NCBI RefSeq assembly: GCF_004886325.1
Contig: NZ_QXFN01000004.1
Location: 496,001-560,000 of the forward strand
DNA length: 64,000 nt
Origin: Cellulomonas telluris
Lineage (GTDB): Bacteria; Actinomycetota; Actinomycetes; Actinomycetales; Cellulomonadaceae
Direction: 5' to 3'
Part shown: one piece after another, positions 17,011 through 26,253 of the stretch
Position numbering within the stretch: the first letter of the stretch is position 1
Layout: every line of letters starts with the position of its first letter
Program-made: the position numbers and the translations under genes
Notes under the pieces: generated by a model
Told to the model about the DNA's origin: nothing
Database searches by the model: none
The model's input: the letters and a program-made list of their open reading frames with translations, nothing else

Positions 17011-18470
17011 CAGTACCCCGCCCCGTTCATCCCGACCGACATGGCGGCCGCGCCCTGCGTCGTGCCGCTGAACCGGCCCGTGAGCCGGTTGAAGTCCTCG
17101 ACGTGGTGGCACTTCTCCAGGCCGACCTCGTAGGAGATGCGTCCGGTCTTCACCAGCTCGGCGAGGTGCTGGTCCATCGTGTGCATCCCCTGCTGGGCGC
17201 CGGCCTGCATCGCCGAGTAGATCTGGTGGGTCTTGCCCTCGCGGATCAGGTTGCGGATCGCGGGGGTCGCGACCATGACCTCCGTCGCCACCGCGCGGCC
17301 CGGCTGGTCGACGCGCTTGCAGAGGGTCTGGCAGACCACGCCCTGGATCGCGCCCGCGAGCTGCGTGCGCACCTGCGCCTGCTGGCTCGAGGGGAAGACG
17401 TCGATGATGCGGTCGATGGTCTGCGCCGCGTCCTGCGTGTGCAGGGTCGCGAAGACCAGGTGACCGGTCTCCGCGGCCGTGAGGGCGACCGAGATGGTCT
17501 CGAGGTCGCGCATCTCGCCGACCAGGATGATGTCGGGGTCCTGGCGCAGCACGTGCTTGAGCGCGTTCGCGAAGGAGTGCGTGTCCGCACCGACCTCGCG
17601 CTGGTTGATGAGCGACTTCTTGTGCCGGTGGAGGAACTCGATCGGGTCCTCGACCGTCATGATGTGGTCCTCGCGCGTGCGGTTCGCGAGGTCGATCACC
17701 GCGGCCAGCGTCGTGGACTTGCCCGAGCCGGTCGGTCCCGTCACGAGCACCAGGCCGCGCGGGAGACCCGCGAAGGTGCCGACGACCGGCGGCACCCCCA
17801 GCTCCTCGAGGGGCTTGATCTCGTAGGGGATCACGCGGAAGGCCGCACCCATGGACTCGCGCTGCTGGTACAGGTTCACGCGGAAGCGCGCGAGACCGCG
17901 CACGGCGTACGACAGGTCGAGCTCGAGGTGCTCCTCGAACGTCTCGCGCTGCTTCTGCGACAGGATCCCGTAGAGCGAGCGGCGCAGGACGTCCGGCGTC
18001 AGCGCCTCGAACTGCTCCAGCGGACGCAGCGACCCGCTCACGCGGATCATCGGCGCGGACCCGGACGTGAGGTGCAGGTCGGACCCGCCGAGCCGCACGA
18101 GCTCGGCCAGGACCGCGTCGACCGGCAGGTCGCCCTCGCGACGCTCCTGGCCGACGCCGGCGCGCACCGGTGCCGGGCGCTGTGCGGGAGCGGCCCCCGC
18201 TGCGGGCGGGGCGGGCACGCCGGGCGGCGGGGGCGCGGCCGGCGGCCGCGCCCCGGGAGCCGGGTACGGCCCGGCGTCCGGCGAGGGGCGGCCCGCCGGC
18301 GGTGCGGCCGCCGGGTACGGCACCGCACCGGCCGCCGCCGGCGGGCGCGAGCTCTGCGACGGCACCGGCGAGTACACCGTGGTGGCGGCCTCGCCGCGCG
18401 TGCCTGCCGGCTGGTACGGCGGCAGCGGGCGCGTCGGCTCGCCGGCGCGCCCCTGGTAGGAGTCGGTCAC
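17010..18470 (-). CDS. pilT: Pilus retraction ATPase PilT with Pro-rich leader
   Basis: The 486 residues divide into a disordered Pro/Ala-rich N-terminal extension (1-115) and a complete PilT core. Walker A GPTGSGKST is at 245-253, followed by the Asp box IMTVEDPIEF, Walker B DPDIILVGEMRDLET and His box GHLVFATLHT. Diagnostic for PilT rather than PilB is the GGSDLHLTSGSAPMIRV start and the absence of a tetracysteine motif. The extension is unusual, since PilT is normally about 350-370 residues. The GTG start has GGAGGG upstream. Confidence 0.95.
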   Translation of the reverse strand: MTDSYQGRAGEPTRPLPPYQPAGTRGEAATTVYSPVPSQSSRPPAAAGAVPYPAAAPPAGRPSPDAGPYPAPGARPPAAPPPPGVPAPPAAGAAPAQRPAPVRAGVGQERREGDLPVDAVLAELVRLGGSDLHLTSGSAPMIRVSGSLRPLEQFEALTPDVLRRSLYGILSQKQRETFEEHLELDLSYAVRGLARFRVNLYQQRESMGAAFRVIPYEIKPLEELGVPPVVGTFAGLPRGLVLVTGPTGSGKSTTLAAVIDLANRTREDHIMTVEDPIEFLHRHKKSLINQREVGADTHSFANALKHVLRQDPDIILVGEMRDLETISVALTAAETGHLVFATLHTQDAAQTIDRIIDVFPSSQQAQVRTQLAGAIQGVVCQTLCKRVDQPGRAVATEVMVATPAIRNLIREGKTHQIYSAMQAGAQQGMHTMDQHLAELVKTGRISYEVGLEKCHHVEDFNRLTGRFSGTTQGAAAMSVGMNGAGY

Positions 18471-18510
18471 AGTCCCTCCACATGCCGCGCCTGCGGCGTC
18501 CGTCCTCCGC

Positions 18511-18566
18511 GCACGGCGGCCCGCCTTGTCATCGGCCGCAGCCGGGCGCGACTTGAGCCGCCGTGC
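18511..18566 (-). repeat. Inverted repeat between pilB and pilT
   Basis: GCACGGCGGC at 18511-18520 is perfectly complementary to 18557-18566, with a 36-base spacer that is itself GC-rich. It fills much of the 106-base gap. It may fold in the transcript and affect pilT translation. Confidence 0.3.
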
Positions 18567-18576
18567 CCGCGCCGGG

Positions 18577-20250
18577 TCACGCGACGACGCGCAGGATCTC
18601 CTCGACCGACGTCAGCCCGGCCGCGACCTTGTGCCAGCCGTCGTCGCGCAGCGTGACCATCCCCTGCTTCACCGCGGTCGCGCCGATGTCCGCCGACGAG
18701 GCGTTCGCGACCGCGTGCCGCTCGATCTCCTCCGTCACCCGCATGACCTCGTGCAGGGCGAGGCGCCCCTTGTAGCCCGTGCGCGAGCACGCCGTGCAGC
18801 CGGCCGGCCGGAACAGCTCGGGGACGGGCTCCCCCGGCATCCACGGGAACCTCGCCGCCTCCAGCTCCGCCGGCGTCGGCGTGTACGGCTCCTTGCACTT
18901 CGGGCACAGCCGCCGCGCGAGGCGCTGGGCGACCACGCAGTCGAGCGCGGAGCCGACGAGGAACGGCTCGATGCCCATCTCGGTGAGCCGGGTCACCGCG
19001 GAGGGGGCGTCGTTCGTGTGCAGCGTCGAGAGCACGAGGTGACCGGTGAGCGCCGCCTCGATGGCGATCTGCGCCGTCTCGTGGTCACGGATCTCACCCA
19101 GGAGCACCACGTCGGGGTCGGACCGCAGGATCGAACGCAGGGCGGCCGCGAACGACAGGCCGGCCTTCGGGTTGACCTGCACCTGGTTGATGCCGGGGAG
19201 CCGGTACTCCACCGGGTCCTCGACGGTGATGACGTTGATCTCCGGCTTGGAGACCGCGTTGAGCGTCGCGTACAGCGTCGTCGACTTGCCGGAACCGGTG
19301 GGGCCGGTCACGAGGATCATCCCGTAGGGCTTCGTGTACGACTCGCGGTACGTCTCGTAGTTGTGGTCCAGGAACGACAGGTCGCGCAGGTCGAGGCTCG
19401 CCGTCGAGTTGTCGAGGACGCGCATGACGATCTTCTCGCCCCACACCGTCGGCAGCGTCGCCACGCGCAGGTCGATCTTGCGCCCGTTGTGCGTCACCGA
19501 CATGCGGCCGTCCTGCGGCTTGCGCTTCTCGGCGATGTCGATGTCGCTCATGATCTTGACGCGGCTGATCACGCCGCCCTGGATGTTCTTCGGCGAGCGC
19601 TGCATCTCGTGCAGCACGCCGTCGATCCGGTACCGCACGCGCAGGTCGTGCTCGGTCGGCTCGATGTGGATGTCCGACGCGCGGTCGGTGATCGCCTGCG
19701 TCACGAGCAGGTTGACGTACCGCACGATCGGCGCGTCGTCGTCGACGAACTCGCCCAGCCGGGACAGGTCCGCCTCGGGCTCGGACACCTCGTCCTCGAA
19801 CGCCGAGGAGAGGTCCTCCATCTCGCCGTCCGCGCGGCAGAAGCGGTCGATCGCGCGCAGCACGTTGTCGTACGTCGCGACCACCGGGATGACCGGCCGG
19901 TGGGCGGCCGTCCGGACGTCGTCGACGGCGACCACGTTGGCCGGGTCCGCGGTGGCGAGCACCAGCGCGCCGTCCCGCAGCGCGATCGGGAGCACCGAGT
20001 AGCGGCGGCAGAGCGCGCCCGGGACCAGGGCGACGGCGGTCCGGTCGACCGGGTACTCGTCGAGGTCGACGAACTCCATGCCGACCTGCGCGGCGAGCGC
20101 ACGCACGAGCTGCGCCTCGCTGAGGATCCCCAGCTCCACCAGGGTGCGGCCCAGCGACGTCCCCATGGACGCCTGCTCGTCGATCGCGGCGAGCAGCTGC
20201 GCCTCCGACACGAGCCCCTCGTCGAGCAGGATCTCCCCGAGCTGCTTCAC
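18577..20250 (-). CDS. pilB: Pilus extension ATPase PilB with MshEN-type N-terminus
   Basis: This is a 557-residue motor. Residues 1-140 are an MshEN/T2SSE-N domain with two consecutive motifs, QLGEILLDEGLVSEAQL and SLGRTLVELGILSEAQL, that resemble the cyclic di-GMP-binding repeat. The ATPase core has Walker A GPTGSGKST at 316-324, Asp box ITVEDPVEYRL, Walker B DPDVVLLGEIRDHET and His box GHLVLSTLHT. The tetracysteine zinc motif (CPKC, CTAC) is typical of extension ATPases. GTG at 20250 is preceded by GGAGGAA. It is the first gene of the pilus operon. Confidence 0.95.
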   Translation of the reverse strand: MKQLGEILLDEGLVSEAQLLAAIDEQASMGTSLGRTLVELGILSEAQLVRALAAQVGMEFVDLDEYPVDRTAVALVPGALCRRYSVLPIALRDGALVLATADPANVVAVDDVRTAAHRPVIPVVATYDNVLRAIDRFCRADGEMEDLSSAFEDEVSEPEADLSRLGEFVDDDAPIVRYVNLLVTQAITDRASDIHIEPTEHDLRVRYRIDGVLHEMQRSPKNIQGGVISRVKIMSDIDIAEKRKPQDGRMSVTHNGRKIDLRVATLPTVWGEKIVMRVLDNSTASLDLRDLSFLDHNYETYRESYTKPYGMILVTGPTGSGKSTTLYATLNAVSKPEINVITVEDPVEYRLPGINQVQVNPKAGLSFAAALRSILRSDPDVVLLGEIRDHETAQIAIEAALTGHLVLSTLHTNDAPSAVTRLTEMGIEPFLVGSALDCVVAQRLARRLCPKCKEPYTPTPAELEAARFPWMPGEPVPELFRPAGCTACSRTGYKGRLALHEVMRVTEEIERHAVANASSADIGATAVKQGMVTLRDDGWHKVAAGLTSVEEILRVVA

Positions 20251-20446
20251 GCGCGTTCCTCCGCCCTCGTCGGGTGCGCAGGTGCTGCACCCAGCGGGTG
20301 ACATCGGCAGCGGGGGGCACCGCCGTGAGCGCGCCGCTCCCCGCCGGCCGGGGACCACCCGTACGGGGGCCGGCGTCATCACCCGCACGTGGCGTGGCGC
20401 GTTCCCGGCATGACGGATCGTGGAGCCCGTGCCGTCCGCGCCCCGC

Positions 20447-21292
20447 TCAGCGCACCGGTGCGAGCGCCGCCTGCAGCGCGCCGTCCATCGCCCCGAGCGG
20501 CCCGGGGCGGCCCGTCATGAGCCGCACCTGCTCGACGGCCTGGTGCAGGAGCATGCGCTCCCCGCCGACCGTCGTGCCACCGGCGCGCTCCCACGCGACG
20601 GCCAGCGCCGTCGGCCGCGGGTCGTAGGCGACGTCGAGCAGGACGCCGCGCACCGGACCCGCCAGCTGCGCCGCCAGGGCGTCGGGTGCGTGGGCGGGCA
20701 ACGTGGAGACGACCACGTCCGCGACCGCGAGCTCCGGCGCCCCCGCCTCCAGCGGGCGCAGCACGGGCTCCACGCCCATCCGGTGGGCGGCGCGCAGCAG
20801 CGAGCCGGCCCGGGCGGCCGACCGGACGTGCACCGTCGGGCTGGTGCAGCCGAGCTGGGCGAGCGCGGCCAGGGTCGACGCGGCGGTCGCGCCCGCGCCC
20901 AGGACGGCGGCACGCCGCACGTCGCCGTGCACGCCCGCCTCCCCCAGCGCCGCGACGATGCCGTGCACGTCGGTGTTGGCGCCCGTGAGCGTCCGCCGAG
21001 CACCCTCGCCGTGCGGGAGCACGGTGTTGACCGCGCCCACGACCTGCGCGAGCGGCTCCACGTGGTCGAGCAGCGGCAGCACCGCGTGCTTGAGCGGCAT
21101 GGTCAGGCTGAGACCGGCCCACGACCCGTCGAGACCGTCGAGGAACGCGGGCAGGGCGTCCTCGGTGACGTCGTGCACCTCGTAGTGCCACTCGTCGAGC
21201 CCGAGCGCGGCGTAGGCGGCCCCGTGCAGGACGGGCGAGAGCGAGTGGGCGACGGGGTGGCCGAGGACGGCGCAGCGGCGCGGACCCGTCAC
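20447..21292 (-). CDS. aroE: Shikimate dehydrogenase
   Basis: This is a 281-residue NADPH enzyme converting 3-dehydroshikimate to shikimate. VLGHPVAHSLSPVLHGAAY is the substrate-binding signature, SLTMPLKHAV carries the catalytic lysine, GANTDVHGIVAAL is conserved, and VLGAGATAAS is the nucleotide glycine loop. The usual arginine-based NADP contact segment reads VRSAARA. GTG at 21292 overlaps the mltG stop by one base. The gene is split from the other aro genes by the pilus locus. Confidence 0.95.
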   Translation of the reverse strand: MTGPRRCAVLGHPVAHSLSPVLHGAAYAALGLDEWHYEVHDVTEDALPAFLDGLDGSWAGLSLTMPLKHAVLPLLDHVEPLAQVVGAVNTVLPHGEGARRTLTGANTDVHGIVAALGEAGVHGDVRRAAVLGAGATAASTLAALAQLGCTSPTVHVRSAARAGSLLRAAHRMGVEPVLRPLEAGAPELAVADVVVSTLPAHAPDALAAQLAGPVRGVLLDVAYDPRPTALAVAWERAGGTTVGGERMLLHQAVEQVRLMTGRPGPLGAMDGALQAALAPVR

Positions 21293-22515
21293 TACTCGTT
21301 CGCCGCCTGCCACTTGCGCAGCTCGGCCACGTTCGCGTCGTGCTCCTCCATGGTGGTGGCGAAGCGCGTCTCCCCGGTGTCGAGGTTCACGGCGGTCCAG
21401 AAGATCCAGTCGCCCGCCTCGGGGTTGAGCACCGCGTCGATGGACTTGGGACCCGGCGACGCGATCGGCGTCGGCGGCAGGCCGACGTGCATGTACGTGT
21501 TGTAGGGGTTGGACGCGTCGCGCGTCATCTCCCGCGTGAGCTGCGTGCCGTTGATGCCGAGCCCGTACGCGACCGCCGCGTCGATCTGCAGGATCATGTC
21601 CCGCGCGAGGCGGTTCTCGATGGCCCGCGCCATCTTGGGCCGGTCGGGGTCGTGCCGGGCCTCGCGCTCGACGAGCGAGGCCTTGTTCAGCACCGTCTCC
21701 CACTGGTCCTGCGGCACGCCACGGCTCGTGAGCTCCTGGACCGTGCGCTCGACCATCTGACGCAGCACCGAGGCCGCGTCCGCGCCCGGCTCCACCTGGT
21801 ACGTGGAGGGGAACAGCCAGCCCTCGACCTTGCCGCCGGCCTCCGCCGGCAGGCCGATCGCGGCGGGGTCCTCGGCTGCGGCCTTGAGCTGGTCGACCGG
21901 GAGCAGGGTCACCTCGCTGATCCGGTCGTAGATCTGGGACGCCGTGTACCCCTCGGGGATCGTCACCTTCATCGACACCTTGCTCGCGGGGTCGAGCAGC
22001 GCGAGCACGGCGTCCGACGCCTTCATCTCGAGCAGGAGCTGGTACGTGCCCGGCTGGATGGACGACGCGTCAGGGTTCGCCTCGTACGCGTCGAGGAACG
22101 CACCGGCTGTCGCCACGATCCCGGCGTCGACGAGCGTCGCGGCCATCGCGGCCCCCGTGTCACCGGGGTTGATCACCACGGGCTGCGCACCGGGGCGGCC
22201 GGGGCCGGAGAAGTCCTCGACCTGCTCGGCCTGGGACGACCCACCGCCACCGAAGAGGCTCGCGCCGCCGAGGACGGAGAACACGACGTAGGCCGCACCC
22301 GCCACCATCACCAGCGCCACGACCAGCACGGCGACCGAGCGGCGGCGGCGCTGCTTGCGCATCCGCTCCGCCTGCCGGCGCCCCGCCGACCGCGACCGCC
22401 GGGCGCTTCCGCCCTGGGGGGCGCGGGCTCCCTGCCCGACCCGCTCGGAACCGAACAGGTCGGCTGCGCTCTCGTCGGACGTCACCGGGGCCCACCACTC
22501 CGTCTGGTTGCTCAC
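21292..22515 (-). CDS. mltG: Endolytic murein transglycosylase MltG
   Basis: This is a 407-residue single-pass protein: a basic cytoplasmic tail of about 60 residues, a membrane helix (60-82), a LysM-like region (about 110-200) and the catalytic domain. KASLVEREA contains the presumed catalytic Glu283, and NTYMHVGLPPTPIASPG is the family signature. It cleaves nascent peptidoglycan strands to end elongation. It sits in the conserved alaS-ruvX-mltG-aroE order. Confidence 0.96.
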   Translation of the reverse strand: MSNQTEWWAPVTSDESAADLFGSERVGQGARAPQGGSARRSRSAGRRQAERMRKQRRRRSVAVLVVALVMVAGAAYVVFSVLGGASLFGGGGSSQAEQVEDFSGPGRPGAQPVVINPGDTGAAMAATLVDAGIVATAGAFLDAYEANPDASSIQPGTYQLLLEMKASDAVLALLDPASKVSMKVTIPEGYTASQIYDRISEVTLLPVDQLKAAAEDPAAIGLPAEAGGKVEGWLFPSTYQVEPGADAASVLRQMVERTVQELTSRGVPQDQWETVLNKASLVEREARHDPDRPKMARAIENRLARDMILQIDAAVAYGLGINGTQLTREMTRDASNPYNTYMHVGLPPTPIASPGPKSIDAVLNPEAGDWIFWTAVNLDTGETRFATTMEEHDANVAELRKWQAANE

Positions 22516-22521
22516 CTGCCG

Positions 22522-23094
22522 TCACTCCACCGTCGTCGTGCCGTCGCCCGCAGGCCCCCCCACGCCTCGGCGCGGAGGCGGCCGGTCGACGTCGACCGGT
22601 TCGCCCGGGCGCCGCCCCGTCGCCCTCTCGGCGTCGAGCGCGTGCTGCAGGATCACCACCGCGGCCGCCTGGTCGACGACCTGCCGGTGGCGGCGTCCGG
22701 ATCGGCCGGACGCCTGGAGCGCCTGATGTGCGGTCACCGTGCTCATCCGCTCATCGACCAGCCGCACCCTCACGGGGGCGACCGAGCGCGCCAGTGCGAC
22801 AGCGTACGCGCGCGCGAGCGCTGCCGACGACCCCTCGGAACCGGACAGGTGCCGCGGAAGGCCCACGTAGACCACCTGCGCGTCGCGCTCACGGACGTGA
22901 GCGGCGATGGTCACGACGTCCGGTGACCCGGGCTTCGCGCGTCCCTCGGCGCGCCGCAGCGTCACCACGGGGGTCGCCAGCATGCCGTCCGGGTCGCTCG
23001 CGGCGAGCCCCACGCGGACGGTGCCGACGTCGACCGCGAGCCGGACGCCTCGTGTCACGGCGTCCGGCCCGGCTGCGGGCTCGAGGTCCGGCAC
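22522..23094 (-). CDS. ruvX: YqgF/RuvX family putative resolvase
   Basis: This is a 190-residue RNase H-like protein. RLAVDVGTVRVGLAASDPDG contains the first acidic residue, VVYVGLPRHLSGSEG and VRLVDERMSTVTAHQAL the others, and VDQAAAVVILQHAL ends the fold. The family is implicated in 16S rRNA 5' processing and has been proposed as a Holliday junction resolvase. The GTG at 23094 lies one base after alaS; GTG at 23058 (MTRGVRLAV-type) is an alternative. The Arg/Pro-rich tail is variable. Confidence 0.92.
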   Translation of the reverse strand: MPDLEPAAGPDAVTRGVRLAVDVGTVRVGLAASDPDGMLATPVVTLRRAEGRAKPGSPDVVTIAAHVRERDAQVVYVGLPRHLSGSEGSSAALARAYAVALARSVAPVRVRLVDERMSTVTAHQALQASGRSGRRHRQVVDQAAAVVILQHALDAERATGRRPGEPVDVDRPPPRRGVGGPAGDGTTTVE

Positions 23095-23095
23095 G

Positions 23096-25789
23096 TCAGC
23101 CGCGGACCGCCGCGACGACCGCGTCGAGCGCGGCCGGCAGCGCGGAGGCGTCGGCCCCGCCGCCCTGGGCGACGTCGTCCTTGCCGCCACCGCCGCCGCC
23201 CAGCACACCGGACGCGGTCCGGACGAGGGCGCCGGCCTTGAGGCCCGTCTCCCGCGCGGCCGCGTTGGTGGCGATCACGACGACCGGCCGGCCCTTGCTC
23301 GTGCCGCCCACGGCGACGACCGACGGGGACGCCTCGCCGAGGCGGCCGCGCACGTCGAGCGCCAGGGTCCGCAGGTCGTCCGCCGACGCGACGTCGCCGG
23401 CGTCGTGCGTGACGACGAGCGTCGTGCCGACCTGCTGCGGCGATGCCGCGAGCGAGCCGGCCGCCGCGAGGAGCTGCCCCTGCCGCAGCGATGCGAGGGC
23501 CTTCTCCGACTCCTTGAGGCGCGTCAGCAGCGAGGACACGCGGTCCGACAGCTCGTCCGGACGGGCACCGAGCAGGCCCGAGAGCTGGCTCACGAGCGCG
23601 CGCTCCTTCGCCTGGTACCCGTACGCCTGGTCGCCGACGAGCGCGTCGACGCGGCGCACGCCGGACCCGATGGACGACTCCCCCAGCAGCGTGACGAGCC
23701 CCAGCTCGCCCGAGCGGCGCACGTGCGTGCCCGCGCAGAGCTCGCGCGACCAGTCGCCGCCGATGGAGACGACGCGGACCTCGTTGCCGTACTTCTCGCC
23801 GAACAGCGCCATCGCGCCGAGCGCGCGCGCCTCGTCGATCGCCATGACCTGGTCGGTGACGTCGAGGTCGTCCTGCAGCCGCTCGTTGACGCGGCCCTCG
23901 ATCTGCGCGAGCGACGACGACGGCACGCCCTGGCCCGAGCGGAAGTCGAAGCGCAGCCGGCTCGGCGCGTTCTCCGAACCCGCCTGCGTCGCGGTGTCGC
24001 CGAGCTCCTCGCGCAGCGCCTTGTGGACCATGTGCGTCGCGGTGTGGGCGCGCGCGATGGCACGCCGGCGGGTCGTGTCGATCGTGGCGGTGCCCGCGTC
24101 GCCGAGCGTGAGCGTGCCGTCGACCAGCCGGCCGTGGTGCACCGACAGGCCCTTGATGGGCGCCTGCACGTCGTCCACCTCGACCAGCCCGCCGCCGTCG
24201 AGCGCGATCGTCCCGGTGTCGGCGAGCTGACCGCCCGCCTCGGCGTAGAACGGCGTGACGTCGAGCACCACCTGCACGTGCGCGGGCGCGGTCGCCGACG
24301 GTGCCGGGACGCCGTCGACGAGCAGGCCGACGACCTTCGCGCGCGCCGACGTGTCGGTATAGCCGACGAAGCGCACGGGCGCGCCGCTCTCCTCCGACAG
24401 CGACGCGTGCAGCTGCTGGTACGCCGACGTGTCGGCGTGGCCCGTCTTCTTCGCCAGCGCGTCGGCCCGTGCACGCTCGCGCTGCGCCTGCATGAGCGAG
24501 CGGAACGCCGTCTCGTCAACCGCGACGCCGTGCTCCGACGCCATCTCCAGCGTCAGGTCGATCGGGAACCCGTACGTGTCGTGCAGAGCGAACGCCTGCT
24601 GCCCCGACAGCACCGCGGGCGAGGTGCCGGCCGCCGCGCGCGCCCGGTCCACCGCGCCCTCGAAGATCGTCGTGCCGGCCGTCAGGGTCCGCAGGAACGC
24701 GTCCTCCTCGCCGTACGCGACCTGGGAGATCCGGTCGAAGTCCCGGATCACCTCGGGGTACGAGACCCCCATGAGGTCGCGGCTGATGGGCAGGAGCTCG
24801 GGCAGCGACGCCTCCTCGACGCCCAGCAGGCGCATCGAGCGGACCGTGCGCCGCACGAGCCGGCGCAGCACGTAGCCGCGACCCTCGTTGGACGGCGTGA
24901 CGCCGTCGCCGATGAGCATGAGCGCCGAGCGCACGTGGTCGCCCACGACGCGCAGACGCACGTCGTCCTCGCCGCCGGCGCCGTAGCGGCGGCCGGTCAG
25001 CTCCGCCGCGCGCTGGATCACCGGGAAGACCTCGTCGGTCTCGTACATGTTGTTGACGCCCTGCAGGAGGTACGCGATGCGCTCCAGGCCGGCGCCGGTG
25101 TCGATCGCCTTGCGCTCGAGCTCACCCAGCAGGGGGTAGTCCTTGCCGCGGCCCTCGCCGCGCACGAACTGGTCGAACACGAGGTTCCAGATCTCGACGT
25201 ACCGGTCGCCGCCGGGGTCCACCGTGCCGCCCACGGCGTCGGGCCCGAACTCGGGACCGCGGTCGTAGTGCCACTCGGCGCAGGGGCCCGCGGGGCCGGG
25301 CTGGCCCGTGTCCCAGAAGATCTCCTCGCGCGTGAGCCGCACGATGTGGTCCGGGTTGACCCCGACGCGCACGAGCGCGTCCGCGGACTCGGCGTCCTCG
25401 TTCCAGATCGTCACCCAGAAGCGGTCGCCGTCCATGCCGAGGCCGCCCTCGGCCTGTGAGCCCGTGAGGAAGCCCCACGCCAGCTCGATGGCGCCCTCCT
25501 TGAAGTAGTCGCCGAACGAGAAGTTCCCGAGCATCTGGAAGAACGTGCCGTGGCGCGTCGTGCGGCCCACGTTCTCGATGTCGTTGGTGCGGATGCACTT
25601 CTGCGCGTTGGCGACCCGCGGCCAGGGAGCGTCCTGCGTGCCCAGGATGTACGGGATGAACGGCACCATGCCGGCGATCGTGAAGAGGATCGACGGGTCC
25701 GGGGAGATGAGCGGCACGGACGGCACGATGGCGTGGTCCTTGCTCGCGAAGTAGTCGAGCCAGCGCTGGCGGATCTCGGCGGTGCGCAT
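23096..25789 (-). CDS. alaS: Alanyl-tRNA synthetase
   Basis: This class II synthetase has 897 residues. It starts at ATG 25789 (MRTAEIRQRWLDYF), with GAGGA upstream. The catalytic core (1-430), the editing domain with HTATHMVHKAL and CAGTHVRRSGE zinc-type motifs, and the C-Ala DHHA1 domain with GGGGGGKDDVAQGGG are all complete. Length is normal. A long open frame upstream of this start is not coding. It is followed one base later by ruvX. Confidence 0.97.
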   Translation of the reverse strand: MRTAEIRQRWLDYFASKDHAIVPSVPLISPDPSILFTIAGMVPFIPYILGTQDAPWPRVANAQKCIRTNDIENVGRTTRHGTFFQMLGNFSFGDYFKEGAIELAWGFLTGSQAEGGLGMDGDRFWVTIWNEDAESADALVRVGVNPDHIVRLTREEIFWDTGQPGPAGPCAEWHYDRGPEFGPDAVGGTVDPGGDRYVEIWNLVFDQFVRGEGRGKDYPLLGELERKAIDTGAGLERIAYLLQGVNNMYETDEVFPVIQRAAELTGRRYGAGGEDDVRLRVVGDHVRSALMLIGDGVTPSNEGRGYVLRRLVRRTVRSMRLLGVEEASLPELLPISRDLMGVSYPEVIRDFDRISQVAYGEEDAFLRTLTAGTTIFEGAVDRARAAAGTSPAVLSGQQAFALHDTYGFPIDLTLEMASEHGVAVDETAFRSLMQAQRERARADALAKKTGHADTSAYQQLHASLSEESGAPVRFVGYTDTSARAKVVGLLVDGVPAPSATAPAHVQVVLDVTPFYAEAGGQLADTGTIALDGGGLVEVDDVQAPIKGLSVHHGRLVDGTLTLGDAGTATIDTTRRRAIARAHTATHMVHKALREELGDTATQAGSENAPSRLRFDFRSGQGVPSSSLAQIEGRVNERLQDDLDVTDQVMAIDEARALGAMALFGEKYGNEVRVVSIGGDWSRELCAGTHVRRSGELGLVTLLGESSIGSGVRRVDALVGDQAYGYQAKERALVSQLSGLLGARPDELSDRVSSLLTRLKESEKALASLRQGQLLAAAGSLAASPQQVGTTLVVTHDAGDVASADDLRTLALDVRGRLGEASPSVVAVGGTSKGRPVVVIATNAAARETGLKAGALVRTASGVLGGGGGGKDDVAQGGGADASALPAALDAVVAAVRG

Positions 25790-25866
25790 GTCGTCCTCGG
25801 GGTGTCTGCCGCCGCCGGGGCGGCGGGTGGAGCGGTGGTGCGGGCGGAGGGCGTCCGGACCGCGGG

Positions 25867-26253
25867 TCAGAAGAAGGTGGCCCGGCCGTCGTCGTCCGGG
25901 TCCTGGGTGGGCTCGTCGTCCCAGCCACGGGCGCGCAGGTCGCCGGCGAGGCCGGTCCGGCGCGGACCACCGCCGAGAGCGGTGCGCAGCTCGTCCTTGT
26001 GACGGGGCGCGGAGGCACGCAGCTCGTCGACGTCGACGTCGCCGACGAGGGCCTCGAGCAGCTCCGCCTCGCGGGCGGCGACGCCGGTGCGGAAGTCGTC
26101 GCGTGCGGCCTGCAGGGCCCGCGAGACGCGCGTGACGCCCTCGACGGTCTCGACGGTGCCCGCGGGTGCCCACGTCTCGACGACGCGGCGCCCGTTGCGG
26201 ACGGCGACCGCGGTCAGCGCGACGCCGACCCCGACCCAGAAGAGGCGCTTCAC
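25867..26253 (-). CDS. Small membrane-anchored protein, DUF6167-like
   Basis: This is a 128-residue protein with an N-terminal helix KRLFWVGVGVALTAVAV, then a charged region with helical segments (TRVSRALQAARDDFRTGVAAREAELLEAL) and an acidic end (DEPTQDPDDDG). A protein of this layout sits between a DUF948 gene and alaS in many actinobacteria, which is the basis of the call. Its function is unknown. GTG at 26253 overlaps the DUF948 stop by four bases. Confidence 0.8.
   Translation of the reverse strand: MKRLFWVGVGVALTAVAVRNGRRVVETWAPAGTVETVEGVTRVSRALQAARDDFRTGVAAREAELLEALVGDVDVDELRASAPRHKDELRTALGGGPRRTGLAGDLRARGWDDEPTQDPDDDGRATFF

Noticed and set aside
10240..20250. Recent horizontal acquisition of the pilus locus
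   Set aside because: Base composition and codon use look the same as in the flanking aro genes, with no integrase, repeat or tRNA at the edges.
20251..20446. Possible cyclic di-GMP riboswitch before pilB
   Set aside because: The interval has only short palindromes such as GGTGC-T-GCACC and no recognisable three-helix core; I could not support it.
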